A DNA stretch of 64,000 nt from Centipeda infelix ATCC 43532. GTDB lineage: Bacteria; Bacillota; Negativicutes; Selenomonadales; Selenomonadaceae. The DNA is taken from NCBI RefSeq assembly GCF_000234095.1, contig NZ_JH376800.1, positions 464,939-528,938 of the forward strand, written 5' to 3'. This document shows positions 8,368 through 16,692 of this stretch, in pieces (the stretch's first letter is position 1; the number at the start of each line of letters is the position of its first letter). The notes beneath the pieces are model-generated. The model was not told the origin of the DNA and made no database searches. It worked only from the letters and a program-made list of their open reading frames with translations. A program made the position numbers and the translations under genes.

Positions 8368-9081
8368 ATGATAGAGGTTTCGAGTGCGTCGGATATCGGA
8401 CGCGTGCGGACATCGAACGAGGACAGCTACGGCGTATTTTCTCCTGCCGTCTACGTTGTCGCCGACGGACTTGGCGGTCATGCGGCGGGGGAGGTGGCGA
8501 GCCGCATGGTGGTCGCCGCTGTGCACGATATGGCAAACGAAGGGGCACCGATGGATACGGCGGCACTGAAATCCGCTGTCCTGCGTGCGAATGCACAGGT
8601 GCTCTCTGCTGCTGCGGGCAATTCTTTGTACGAGGGGATGGGCTCGACGGCGACTGTCCTCCACATCGATGAGAGCGCGGGCACGGCGTACTATGCACAC
8701 GTTGGGGACAGCCGTCTCTATCTTCTGCGGCGCGGTGCCTTTCGGCAGGTCTCACGCGACCACTCCTATGTGGAGGAACTTGTCGCACGAGGGGAACTGA
8801 GCGAGGAGGAGGCGCAGCACCATCCGCGCAAAAATCTCCTCCTGCGCGCTGTCGGTATTGAGGAGCATCTCCATGTGGACGGGGACTCCTTCCCGCTTGA
8901 GACGGGCGATCGTCTTCTCCTCGCGACGGACGGGCTGACGAATATGGTGGATGACGATGCGCTTGCCTCCCTGCTCGGGGGTGAATTCTCCGATGTCGCA
9001 AAGCGCATGGCGGAGCGGGCGCTTGCAGGGGGCGGCAGTGACAATATCACGGCGATTGCAATCGCATACGAAATGCCATGA
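8368..9081 (+). CDS. PP2C-family serine/threonine protein phosphatase
   Basis: The product (237 aa) has the PPM/PP2C metal-binding motifs: RTSNEDSYG near the N terminus, ADGLGGHAAGE, VGDSRLYLL, ATDGLTNMV and GGSDNITAIAI. It should reverse phosphorylation by the PASTA kinase encoded about 2.7 kb downstream in the same run. The frame extends upstream into the FHA gene, but ATG 8368 follows a GAGAGGTAAG site and gives the usual MIEVSSASDIGRVR N terminus. The stop overlaps the ATG of the FtsW/RodA gene. Confidence 0.92.
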   Translation: MIEVSSASDIGRVRTSNEDSYGVFSPAVYVVADGLGGHAAGEVASRMVVAAVHDMANEGAPMDTAALKSAVLRANAQVLSAAAGNSLYEGMGSTATVLHIDESAGTAYYAHVGDSRLYLLRRGAFRQVSRDHSYVEELVARGELSEEEAQHHPRKNLLLRAVGIEEHLHVDGDSFPLETGDRLLLATDGLTNMVDDDALASLLGGEFSDVAKRMAERALAGGGSDNITAIAIAYEMP

Positions 9082-10349
9082 CCGGCGGATTGAAATTTGC
9101 GCCCGTGGGGATTCTCGTCTGTGCGCTTGGTATTCTGTTTCTAAAACAGGGGGCGGGGCAGCCTGGTTGGTCGTTTGACTGGCATACGCAGCTCGCGTAT
9201 CTGCCGTGGCTCGTACTCCTCCTCTGTGCGGGTGCAGCAAGCTATGTGCTCGCTGCACGCTGCAAGCTGGACTGTGTTCCGCTCGCGCTTGCCTATGTGC
9301 TGCTCGCCGTCGGGCTTGCTGAAATTGCGCGGCTGAAACCGGATCTTTTTGTGCCGCAGCTGCGGTGGGCATGTGTCGGCATTGCTGCTTGGGCACTCGT
9401 CCTGCTCCTCTGGACGCGCCTTCGGCGGATGCTCGACTATCCCTATGTACTTGGGCTTACGACAACAGTGATCCTAGTGCTTCCGCTGATTTTCGGCGTG
9501 AGCATCGGCGGCAATAAGAACTGGATCGCGTTCGGTTCCTTTTCGATGCAGCCATCGGAGTTTGGCAAGATTCTGCTCATTTTCTTCCTTGCGGCGTATC
9601 TTGCCGACCATCTCGCTGTGTTGACTCTCCCCGCACGCCGTTTCCTCTTTCTTCATCTGCCGCCCGTGCGCTTCATCGCACCGCTCGTCGCACTCTGGGG
9701 GCTCGCCGTGCTCATGTTCGTCATCGCGCGTGACCTTGGCTCTGCACTGCTTTTTTTCGGGATGGCGGTGCTCATGACCTATATGGGGACAGGGCGTAAA
9801 TCTTACGTCTTCCTTGCAGGGCTGTTCATCGTCATTGCAGCGGCACTCAGCTATGCGCTCTTCGGTCACGTTCGCGTGCGCTTTGACATCTGGCTGCATC
9901 CGTGGGCAGATCCGAACGGCATGTCCTATCAGGTCGTGCAGTCGCTCTTTGCGATTGGTTCGGGCGGCATCTGGGGCACGGGCTTTGCCGAGGGGCATCC
10001 GCTGCTCATTCCCGAGGTGCATACGGACTTCATCTTTGCGGCGATTGCCGAGGAGTTCGGACTGATCGGAGGCGTGCTTGTACTCATGGTTTACGCGCTG
10101 ATCTTCTGGCGGGGGAGCCGTATTGCGATGGGGTTGCCACGCGTGCAGGAGTCGCTGCTCGCCGCGGGCTGCGCCGCGAGCCTTCTCCTGCAGGCGTTCA
10201 TCATCACGGCAGGCGTGACGAAACTCTTGCCGCTCACGGGGATTACACTGCCGTTTGTCAGCTACGGCGGCAGCTCGATGGCGGCGAGTTTTATCCTGGT
10301 CGGCATCTTGACGGCACTCTCGGGGGAGGTTAAGGCAGCGGATGACTGA
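9078..10349 (+). CDS. FtsW/RodA/SpoVE-family SEDS glycosyltransferase
   Basis: This 423-aa polytopic membrane protein belongs to the SEDS peptidoglycan glycosyltransferases that polymerise lipid II. Family motifs seen are the GNKNWI and QPSEFGK region, the ARDLGSALLFFG segment, DFIFAAIAEEFGLIGG and the C-terminal PFVSYGGSSM. Between about ten hydrophobic helices these are in the expected order. The neighbouring class B PBP, whose gene overlaps its end by 8 bases, is the likely cognate transpeptidase. Whether it serves elongation (RodA-like) or division (FtsW-like) cannot be decided from sequence. Confidence 0.92.
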   Translation: MTGGLKFAPVGILVCALGILFLKQGAGQPGWSFDWHTQLAYLPWLVLLLCAGAASYVLAARCKLDCVPLALAYVLLAVGLAEIARLKPDLFVPQLRWACVGIAAWALVLLLWTRLRRMLDYPYVLGLTTTVILVLPLIFGVSIGGNKNWIAFGSFSMQPSEFGKILLIFFLAAYLADHLAVLTLPARRFLFLHLPPVRFIAPLVALWGLAVLMFVIARDLGSALLFFGMAVLMTYMGTGRKSYVFLAGLFIVIAAALSYALFGHVRVRFDIWLHPWADPNGMSYQVVQSLFAIGSGGIWGTGFAEGHPLLIPEVHTDFIFAAIAEEFGLIGGVLVLMVYALIFWRGSRIAMGLPRVQESLLAAGCAASLLLQAFIITAGVTKLLPLTGITLPFVSYGGSSMAASFILVGILTALSGEVKAADD

Positions 10350-11751
10350 TCGGAAAATCCGAAAACATATTGCTGTTGCGGCATCCTTCCTGCTCGTACT
10401 CATTGGTGTTCAGATCCTCTACCTTGCGAAGCTGAGTGTTTGGGACGGCGATGAGCTTGCCGCGCACCCGCTCAATACGCGGTCGACACTCATGGAAAAG
10501 GACATCGTGCGCGGGCGCATCCTCGATCATGGGGGACGCGTACTCGCCGAGAGTGCGGCAGATGGCGTGCGCTCCTATCCCTATGGCAGGATTCTCGCGC
10601 CAGTGACGGGCTATCAGACGGAGCGTTATGGTGCGACGGGCGTGGAGCAGATCGCGGGTTCGGCGCTCAGCGGTGTCACAACGGATGCTGCGCACATGGG
10701 GCCTCTGCGCACCCTTCTGCGTGCGGATGCGGGCTATGATGTCCGCTTGACCGTCGACGCAGAGCTGTCGGAGACGGCATGGCATGCGCTCGGGGCACGG
10801 CGTGGTGCAGTGGTCGTCATGAATGCGGAGACGGGAGCGATACTCACGATGGTGAGCGCGCCCTCGTTCGATCCTGCCACGGCGGGGCAAAACTGGGACG
10901 AACTCACAGCGCGTGCAGACAGTCCGCTGCTGAACCGTGCGACGCACGGGCTCTATCCGCCGGGCTCGACGTTTAAGACATTGATCGCGGATGCCGCGCT
11001 CGAGGCGGGCGTGACCAATCCCGATGAGGTGTTCAACTGTACGGGGGAACTTGCCATTGGTACGGACTACGTCCTGCATGAAAGTCATGGAGAGGTGCAT
11101 GGCAAACTTCACCTTGCAGATGCACTGCGTGAGTCCTGCAACGTCACCTTTGCGACCCTTGCTCTGCGCCTCGGTGCACGAGGCCTGTCATCCGCATGCG
11201 AGCGTTTCGGCATCGGGGCGGAACTCACCGCCCCCGAGATTCCGATGGCGGTGGCGCATGTGCCGGAGCTGAAGAACCTCAGTGACGGAGAACTTGCACA
11301 GATCGGCATCGGTCAGGGGGCACTCCTCGTGACACCCTTGCAGATGGCACTCGTTGCGGACGCCTTCGCGAACGGTGGGCGTGTGATGCAGCCGTACGTC
11401 GTAGATGCCGTGCTGACGAAGGACGGGATGCCTCTTTACGAGGCAAGTCCCACCACATGGCGAACAGCGACAACGGTGGAACGTGCGGCAGTCATCGATG
11501 GCTATATGGCGGATGTCGTTGCAGCGGGGACGGGTACAGCGGCAGAGGTCGCGGGTGTGCGCGTCACGGGCAAGACAGGGACCGCAGAGAATACGAGCGG
11601 CACGGATCATGCGTGGTTCATCGGCTCGGCGGAGCGCGGCGGACAAAAAATTGTCATGGCGGTCATCGTGGAAGAGGGCGGCTTTGGCGGACGCGCTGCG
11701 GCAGGGATTGCACGCGCGGTGATACAGACATATTTTGAAGGACTGCGATGA
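10342..11751 (+). CDS. Class B penicillin-binding protein (PbpA-like transpeptidase)
   Basis: The 469-aa product has an N-terminal membrane anchor (about residues 10-31) and a periplasmic transpeptidase domain. The active-site motifs are STFK (nucleophile serine near residue 213), SCN, and KTGTAENT. It cross-links peptidoglycan. At 469 residues with a short dimerisation region it resembles PbpA of PknB operons rather than larger PBP2/FtsI proteins. It overlaps the SEDS gene by 8 bases, fitting a SEDS-bPBP pair, and the kinase gene begins 68 bases after its stop. Confidence 0.92.
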   Translation: MTDRKIRKHIAVAASFLLVLIGVQILYLAKLSVWDGDELAAHPLNTRSTLMEKDIVRGRILDHGGRVLAESAADGVRSYPYGRILAPVTGYQTERYGATGVEQIAGSALSGVTTDAAHMGPLRTLLRADAGYDVRLTVDAELSETAWHALGARRGAVVVMNAETGAILTMVSAPSFDPATAGQNWDELTARADSPLLNRATHGLYPPGSTFKTLIADAALEAGVTNPDEVFNCTGELAIGTDYVLHESHGEVHGKLHLADALRESCNVTFATLALRLGARGLSSACERFGIGAELTAPEIPMAVAHVPELKNLSDGELAQIGIGQGALLVTPLQMALVADAFANGGRVMQPYVVDAVLTKDGMPLYEASPTTWRTATTVERAAVIDGYMADVVAAGTGTAAEVAGVRVTGKTGTAENTSGTDHAWFIGSAERGGQKIVMAVIVEEGGFGGRAAAGIARAVIQTYFEGLR

Positions 11752-11819
11752 AATGCAGGATAGTCTTTCTGAGATAGAGACCTCGGCAGTGCATGGCAGA
11801 GGCGTTAGGAGGAACGAAC

Positions 11820-13574
11820 ATGGTTGAGCGTGTCTTGGATGGACGCTACGCGCTGGAAATGCTTGTGGGCAGCGGCGGCATGGCCGATGTCTATCGGGCA
11901 AAGGATCAGCTCTTGGAGCGCACCGTCGCCGTCAAGATTCTCCATCAGCAGTATGAGAACGACACGGAGTTTATCGCGCGGTTTCAGCGCGAGGCGAAGG
12001 CGGCCGCGCGCATCACGCATCCAAACATTGTCAACGTGTTTGATGTCGGTATTGCCGAGGGGCGGCACTACATCGTCATGGAGTACGTTCCGGGACGCAC
12101 GCTGAAGGAGCGGATCAAGGAGGAGGGGCCGGTGCCCGCCGCGCAGGCACTGGAGATCGCGCGTCAGATCGCGGGGGCACTCGCACAGGCACACGCAAAC
12201 AACCTCGTGCACTGTGACATCAAGCCGCACAACATCCTCGTCATGCCCGACGGCAACGTGAAGGTCGCGGACTTCGGCATTGCACGCGCCGTCACAGAGT
12301 CCACGATGACCTACAACGACAATATCATGGGCTCGGTGCATTACTTCTCCCCCGAGCAGGCACGCGGGACGATCATCACGCCAAAGTCGGATGTCTATTC
12401 CCTCGGCGTCGTCCTCTACGAGATGCTGACGGGATGTATTCCGTTCGACGGCAATACCGCGGTGAGCATCGCGCGAAAGCATCTGGAGGAGGAGGCTCCG
12501 TCCGTGCGCTCCATTGTTCCCAACATCCCGCCCGTCGTGGAAGCTCTCGTGACGCGTATGATGGCAAAAGAGCCCGCGCTGCGTCCCGACAGCCGTCTGC
12601 TCGTGCAGGATATCACACGCACGGAGCAGATGATGCGCGGCGATACGGCTGCGATGCCCGCATTCGATCCCGATGCGACACGCGTGCTCTCGCCCGTGGA
12701 GGCACAGGAGATCAGTGCAATCGCCGAGACGGAGGAGGAAGAAGCGCCGGCCGTGGAGGAGAAGTCCTTCTTCCGCACGAAGAAATTTAAGTTTGGCCTT
12801 GTGCTCATCCTCATGCTCGGCTTCTTTACGGGATTTTTTCTGAGCTTTGGCAAGTTTTGGAGCTCGGTGGAGATCACCGTACCCGATGTGACGGGCAAGC
12901 AGCTCACACTCGCGCGTCAGATCCTCGAGGATCAGCATCTGCGCGTCACCGTTGCGGAGACCTATGACGCATCCGTTCCTGTGGGCGTTGTCGTCTCGCA
13001 GACACCGGAGGCGGGGACAACGGTCAAGGAGGAGCGCACGATCACCATCTACGTCAGCAAGGGCGGCGAGGAGTTGGAGATGCCGAATCTGCGTGGCCTG
13101 AAACAGGCGGATGCAGTTGCGAAACTGCAGCAGATGGGACTGCGGCTCGGCTCTGCTTACGAGACGTTCTCTGATGAGGACAGCGGTACCGTCATCTCAC
13201 AGGATCCGCGCAGCGGCACGCGCATTACTAAGGGGCAGTCGGTGGACATCACCGTCAGCAAGGGGCAGAAGGTCAAAAAGGTCACGGTTCCCAATGTGAA
13301 GGGCGTTCCTTCCGACCGTGCGCACACGATGCTCGAGGGCAGCGGCTTGAAGGTGGGCGGCAGTACTGAGGAGGCAAGTACACAGGCGGCGGGAACGGTT
13401 GTCAGCCAGTCTCCTGCAGCGGGCACCGAGGTCGATAGCGGCACTGCTGTGCAGCTTGTCCTATCGAGCGGCAGCAAGTCCTCTGGTGCAAAGGATGACG
13501 CGAAGGGCGGCGGTACGAAGAAGAACGATAAAGATCCCGCCGGCCGACGGATCCAGACGGAAAAGACGGAATAG
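11820..13574 (+). CDS. PASTA-domain serine/threonine protein kinase (PknB/PrkC family)
   Basis: This 584-aa membrane kinase has a cytoplasmic kinase domain (about 1-270) with GSGGMADVYRAKD, the AVKIL lysine, a catalytic loop HCDIKPHNIL, ADFGIAR and SPEQARG. A transmembrane helix near residue 330 is followed by three extracellular PASTA repeats that in this family bind muropeptides or lipid II. The catalytic loop reads HCD instead of the common HRD. The upstream in-frame ATG at 11793 is rejected because ATG 11820 has a TAGGAGGAA site at the right distance. It pairs with the PP2C phosphatase and FHA proteins upstream; rsgA starts 7 bases after its stop. Confidence 0.93.
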   Translation: MVERVLDGRYALEMLVGSGGMADVYRAKDQLLERTVAVKILHQQYENDTEFIARFQREAKAAARITHPNIVNVFDVGIAEGRHYIVMEYVPGRTLKERIKEEGPVPAAQALEIARQIAGALAQAHANNLVHCDIKPHNILVMPDGNVKVADFGIARAVTESTMTYNDNIMGSVHYFSPEQARGTIITPKSDVYSLGVVLYEMLTGCIPFDGNTAVSIARKHLEEEAPSVRSIVPNIPPVVEALVTRMMAKEPALRPDSRLLVQDITRTEQMMRGDTAAMPAFDPDATRVLSPVEAQEISAIAETEEEEAPAVEEKSFFRTKKFKFGLVLILMLGFFTGFFLSFGKFWSSVEITVPDVTGKQLTLARQILEDQHLRVTVAETYDASVPVGVVVSQTPEAGTTVKEERTITIYVSKGGEELEMPNLRGLKQADAVAKLQQMGLRLGSAYETFSDEDSGTVISQDPRSGTRITKGQSVDITVSKGQKVKKVTVPNVKGVPSDRAHTMLEGSGLKVGGSTEEASTQAAGTVVSQSPAAGTEVDSGTAVQLVLSSGSKSSGAKDDAKGGGTKKNDKDPAGRRIQTEKTE

Positions 13575-13581
13575 GGAGTGC

Positions 13582-14457
13582 ATGGTGGCAGAGCGCGGAC
13601 GTATCCTGAAGGTCTACAACAATGTGCTCCATGTCGCGGCAGAGGATGCGGTCATCCTCTGCAAACTGCGCGGCAGGGTCAAGAAGGGGCGCAGCGATAT
13701 GGGGCTTGTCCCCGGCGATCTCGTTGCCTTGGAACGCATATCGCCCGAGGAGGGCGTGATCGAGCGCATCGAGGAGCGTACGAACCTGCTGCAGCGTCCG
13801 CGCGTGGCGAATCTGACGCAGATCGTCATCACCGTCGCGGCGGCATCGCCCGACCCGCATCCGCTCGTCGTGAGCCGCTTCCTCGTGCTCGCAGAGCTCT
13901 CGGGGGTGAAAAAAATCATCCTCTGTGTGAACAAGATGGATCTTTGCACGGGCGATCCTGCGACGTTTCTTGCGGAATACGAGGCGGCGGGCTATCCCGT
14001 CCTACGCGTCTCGGCGGAGCAGGGGACAGGGCTTGCGGAACTGCGCGAACGCCTTGCGGGTGAGATCACCGTTCTCACGGGACCGTCGGGCGCTGGGAAG
14101 TCCTCTCTGCTGAACGCGCTTGATCCGTCGCTTGCCCTCGTGACGGGGGCGGTCAGCGAGAAGATCGGGCGTGGGCGGCACACGACGCGGCGTGCGGAAC
14201 TGCTGCCCTTTATGGGGGGCTATGTGGTCGACACGCCGGGCTTTACGCAGCAGGAACTCACGGAGCTTGGGCCCGAGGATTTGACGCATTGCTTTCCGGA
14301 TTTTGCCCATTATACAGGCTGCCGCTTTTCCCCGTGCAGCCACAGTCACGAGCCGGACTGCGCCGTCAAGGCGGCGGTGGAGGCAGAGGCACTCTCACGC
14401 GAGCGGTACGATGCCTACATCGCACTGCTCAATGAACTCAGAACAAAGAAGAAATAG
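13582..14457 (+). CDS. rsgA: Ribosome small-subunit GTPase A (RsgA/YloQ)
   Basis: The product (291 aa) is a circularly permuted GTPase that assists 30S subunit maturation. An N-terminal OB fold (about 1-70) is followed by the G4 motif NKMD, the P-loop GPSGAGKSSLLN, TTRRAEL, DTPGF, and a C-terminal zinc motif CRFSPCSHSHEPDC. ATG 13582 or GTG 13585 are both possible, with GGGAG just upstream. It sits between the PASTA kinase and rpe, the usual Firmicute order; PrkC is reported to phosphorylate this GTPase in Bacillus, which fits the linkage. Confidence 0.95.
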   Translation: MVAERGRILKVYNNVLHVAAEDAVILCKLRGRVKKGRSDMGLVPGDLVALERISPEEGVIERIEERTNLLQRPRVANLTQIVITVAAASPDPHPLVVSRFLVLAELSGVKKIILCVNKMDLCTGDPATFLAEYEAAGYPVLRVSAEQGTGLAELRERLAGEITVLTGPSGAGKSSLLNALDPSLALVTGAVSEKIGRGRHTTRRAELLPFMGGYVVDTPGFTQQELTELGPEDLTHCFPDFAHYTGCRFSPCSHSHEPDCAVKAAVEAEALSRERYDAYIALLNELRTKKK

Positions 14458-14466
14458 GAGAACCCA

Positions 14467-15180
14467 ATGGCACACGAACATGAACACGAGTACGAAGAGG
14501 AAATGATGGAAGAAGAGCACGTTCACATCGAGCGTCCGACCATCATTGCGCCGTCCATTCTTTCGGCGGACTTTGCAAACCTCGGCGCGGATGTGCGCCG
14601 CGTGGAGGAGGCAGGTGCGGAGTACATCCACATCGACGTGATGGATGGGACGTTTGTGCCGAACATCACCCTGGGACCCTGCGTTGTGGAGAGCCTGCGC
14701 AAGGTGTCAAAGGCGGTCTTTGACGTGCACCTCATGGTTGAGCATCCCGAGACACATATCGAGCCATTTGCAAAGGCGGGAGCGGACATCATTACCTTTC
14801 ATGTTGAGGCGACGCGCCATGCCCACCGTGTCATTCAGCAGATCAAGGCGGCGGGCTGCAAGGCGGGCATTGCACTCAATCCCGGCACGTCGATCTATAC
14901 CCTTGAGGAGCTGATCGACGATGTGGATATGGTGCTTCTCATGACAGTCAACCCCGGCTTTGGCGGGCAGAAGTTCATTGAGAACACGCTCGGAAAGATT
15001 CACGCGCTCTATCATACGGTTATGGACAACGAACTGGATGTTGACATCGAGGTCGACGGCGGCATCAATGCGGAGACGGCAGAGTCCGTGCGCTCGGCGG
15101 GGGCAAATGTGCTCGTTGCGGGCTCGTATATCTACGGCGCGCAGGACGTTGCCGCAGCCATTGCCTCGCTGCGCGGATGA
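14467..15180 (+). CDS. rpe: Ribulose-phosphate 3-epimerase with His/Glu-rich N-terminal tail
   Basis: This 237-aa TIM-barrel enzyme interconverts ribulose-5-phosphate and xylulose-5-phosphate. Family motifs are IAPSILSADF, HIDVMDG, DVHLMV, NPGFGGQ and EVDGGIN, with the metal-binding His and Asp in place. The barrel normally begins close to the initiator Met, but here about 25 residues rich in His and Glu (MAHEHEHEYEEEMMEEEH...) precede it. ATG 14467 has a good TAGGAGAA site, so the tail is probably translated; internal Met residues 14 and 15 are alternative starts with no clear Shine-Dalgarno site. Confidence 0.93.
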   Translation: MAHEHEHEYEEEMMEEEHVHIERPTIIAPSILSADFANLGADVRRVEEAGAEYIHIDVMDGTFVPNITLGPCVVESLRKVSKAVFDVHLMVEHPETHIEPFAKAGADIITFHVEATRHAHRVIQQIKAAGCKAGIALNPGTSIYTLEELIDDVDMVLLMTVNPGFGGQKFIENTLGKIHALYHTVMDNELDVDIEVDGGINAETAESVRSAGANVLVAGSYIYGAQDVAAAIASLRG

Positions 15181-15191
15181 GAGGTCACAAT

Positions 15192-15878
15192 ATGGGGGAA
15201 AAGGCGGTAATCCTGCTCTCGGGCGGGCTTGACAGCTGTACCTGTATGGCGGTCGCACAGGCGGCGGGCTATGAGCTCTATCCGATCAGCTTCAACTATC
15301 ATCAACGCTACGACCGCGAGGTAGACTGTGCGAAGCGCATTGCCGCACATTTTCACGCGGCGGAGCATCTCATCATCGAGACGAATATGGATGCGGTCGG
15401 CGGCTCTGCGGTCACGGACAAGAGCATTGACGTACCCGATGGGGACGCAGACCGCACGGATATTCCCGTGACCTATGTGCCCGCGCGCAACCTCATCTTC
15501 CTCAGCTATGCCCTTGGGTTTGCGGAGCGCGTAGGGGCGGCACATCTCTACATCGGGGTGAACTCCGTCGACTACTCGGGCTATCCTGACTGTCGTCCGG
15601 AATTCATTGCGGCGTTCCAGACGGCGGCGGATGCCGCAACGGCAGCCGCGACCGAGCGTGGACGGCGCATCGTCGTTGAAACCCCGCTCCAACATCTCTC
15701 GAAGGGCGAGATCATCCGTCTCGGCACGCAGCTCGGCGCGCCCTATGAGCTGACGACGAGCTGCTATCGGGGCGGGGCGGAGGCATGCGGCGTCTGCGAC
15801 AGCTGTCTCCTGCGTCTGCGCGGCTTTGCCGAGGCGGGGCGGCGTGATCCGATCCCGTATGCAGCAGGAGCACGATGA
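15192..15878 (+). CDS. queC: 7-cyano-7-deazaguanine (preQ0) synthase QueC
   Basis: The product (228 aa) converts 7-carboxy-7-deazaguanine to preQ0 using ATP and ammonia. It has the PP-loop LSGGLDSCT near the N terminus and the C-terminal zinc cysteines in CYRGGAEACGVCDSC. The same frame has an ATG at 15177 overlapping the rpe stop, but ATG 15192 has a GAGGT site about 7 bases upstream and gives the usual start just before the PP-loop. Its stop overlaps the start of folE2. With queD-queE at the left end of the window, the preQ0 route is complete. Confidence 0.95.
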   Translation: MGEKAVILLSGGLDSCTCMAVAQAAGYELYPISFNYHQRYDREVDCAKRIAAHFHAAEHLIIETNMDAVGGSAVTDKSIDVPDGDADRTDIPVTYVPARNLIFLSYALGFAERVGAAHLYIGVNSVDYSGYPDCRPEFIAAFQTAADAATAAATERGRRIVVETPLQHLSKGEIIRLGTQLGAPYELTTSCYRGGAEACGVCDSCLLRLRGFAEAGRRDPIPYAAGAR

Positions 15879-16669
15879 TGCTGGACGTACAGAACCGTGA
15901 GGACGAGCGCGGCATTGCAATTCAGCGCGTCGGTGTCAAGGAAGTACGTCTGCCCTTCCTCATCAAGAAACAGGCGGGCGGCTATCAGCAGGTGCTCGCA
16001 CGCATTGCATTCACCGTGTCCCTGCCGATGGAGTTCAAGGGGACGCACATGAGCCGTTTCCTCGAAATCCTCCTGCCGTGGAGCGAGAAGCCGCTCGCCG
16101 AGGAGGAGATGGACGCGATGCTCACGGAGGCACTGGATCGTCTCCACGCCGAGGCGGCAGAAGTTTCGCTCACGTTTACCTATTTTCTCGAAAAAAAAGC
16201 ACCTGTCAGCGGACGTGCGTCTCTGCTCGACGTGGATGCCTCCTTTACGGGGCGCAAGCGGCGCGGAGAACCGATGCAGTTTGAGCTTGGACTCTCCATG
16301 CCGTTCACCTCGCTCTGCCCCTGCAGCAAGGAGATCTCTGCGTACGGAGCGCACAATCAGCGTTCCACAGCACGCGTGCGGCTCCGCTATCACGAGGGCG
16401 TGCCGTGCATCTACATCGAGGAACTGGCAGAACTGCTCGAGCGGCAGGGCTCTGCGCCCATCTATCCGCTGCTCAAGCGTGCGGATGAGAAGCATGTCAC
16501 CGAGGCTGCGTACGAGAATCCGAAATTCGTCGAGGACATTTTGCGCGACACGATCCTCGCCCTGCGTGCGCTGCCGGGGCTTGCATATTTCTCACTGGAA
16601 TGCGAAAATGAGGAGTCCATCCACAGCCACAATGCCTTTGCGGCACATGAAGAGTATTTGTCTGAGTAG
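15875..16669 (+). CDS. folE2: GTP cyclohydrolase FolE2 (type IB)
   Basis: The 264-aa product belongs to the FolE2/MptA family, which makes 7,8-dihydroneopterin triphosphate from GTP and can use metals other than zinc. The conserved cysteine is in SLCPCSKEIS, followed by GAHNQRS with the family His. This supplies the substrate for QueD and for folate synthesis. The start ATG 15875 overlaps the queC stop, so the two enzymes are made together. The N-terminal DVQNREDERGIAI matches this family and not the canonical FolE (type IA), of which none is in the window. Confidence 0.93.
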   Translation: MMLDVQNREDERGIAIQRVGVKEVRLPFLIKKQAGGYQQVLARIAFTVSLPMEFKGTHMSRFLEILLPWSEKPLAEEEMDAMLTEALDRLHAEAAEVSLTFTYFLEKKAPVSGRASLLDVDASFTGRKRRGEPMQFELGLSMPFTSLCPCSKEISAYGAHNQRSTARVRLRYHEGVPCIYIEELAELLERQGSAPIYPLLKRADEKHVTEAAYENPKFVEDILRDTILALRALPGLAYFSLECENEESIHSHNAFAAHEEYLSE

Positions 16670-16692
16670 AAGAAGGGGGGAGAGCGTAGAGC

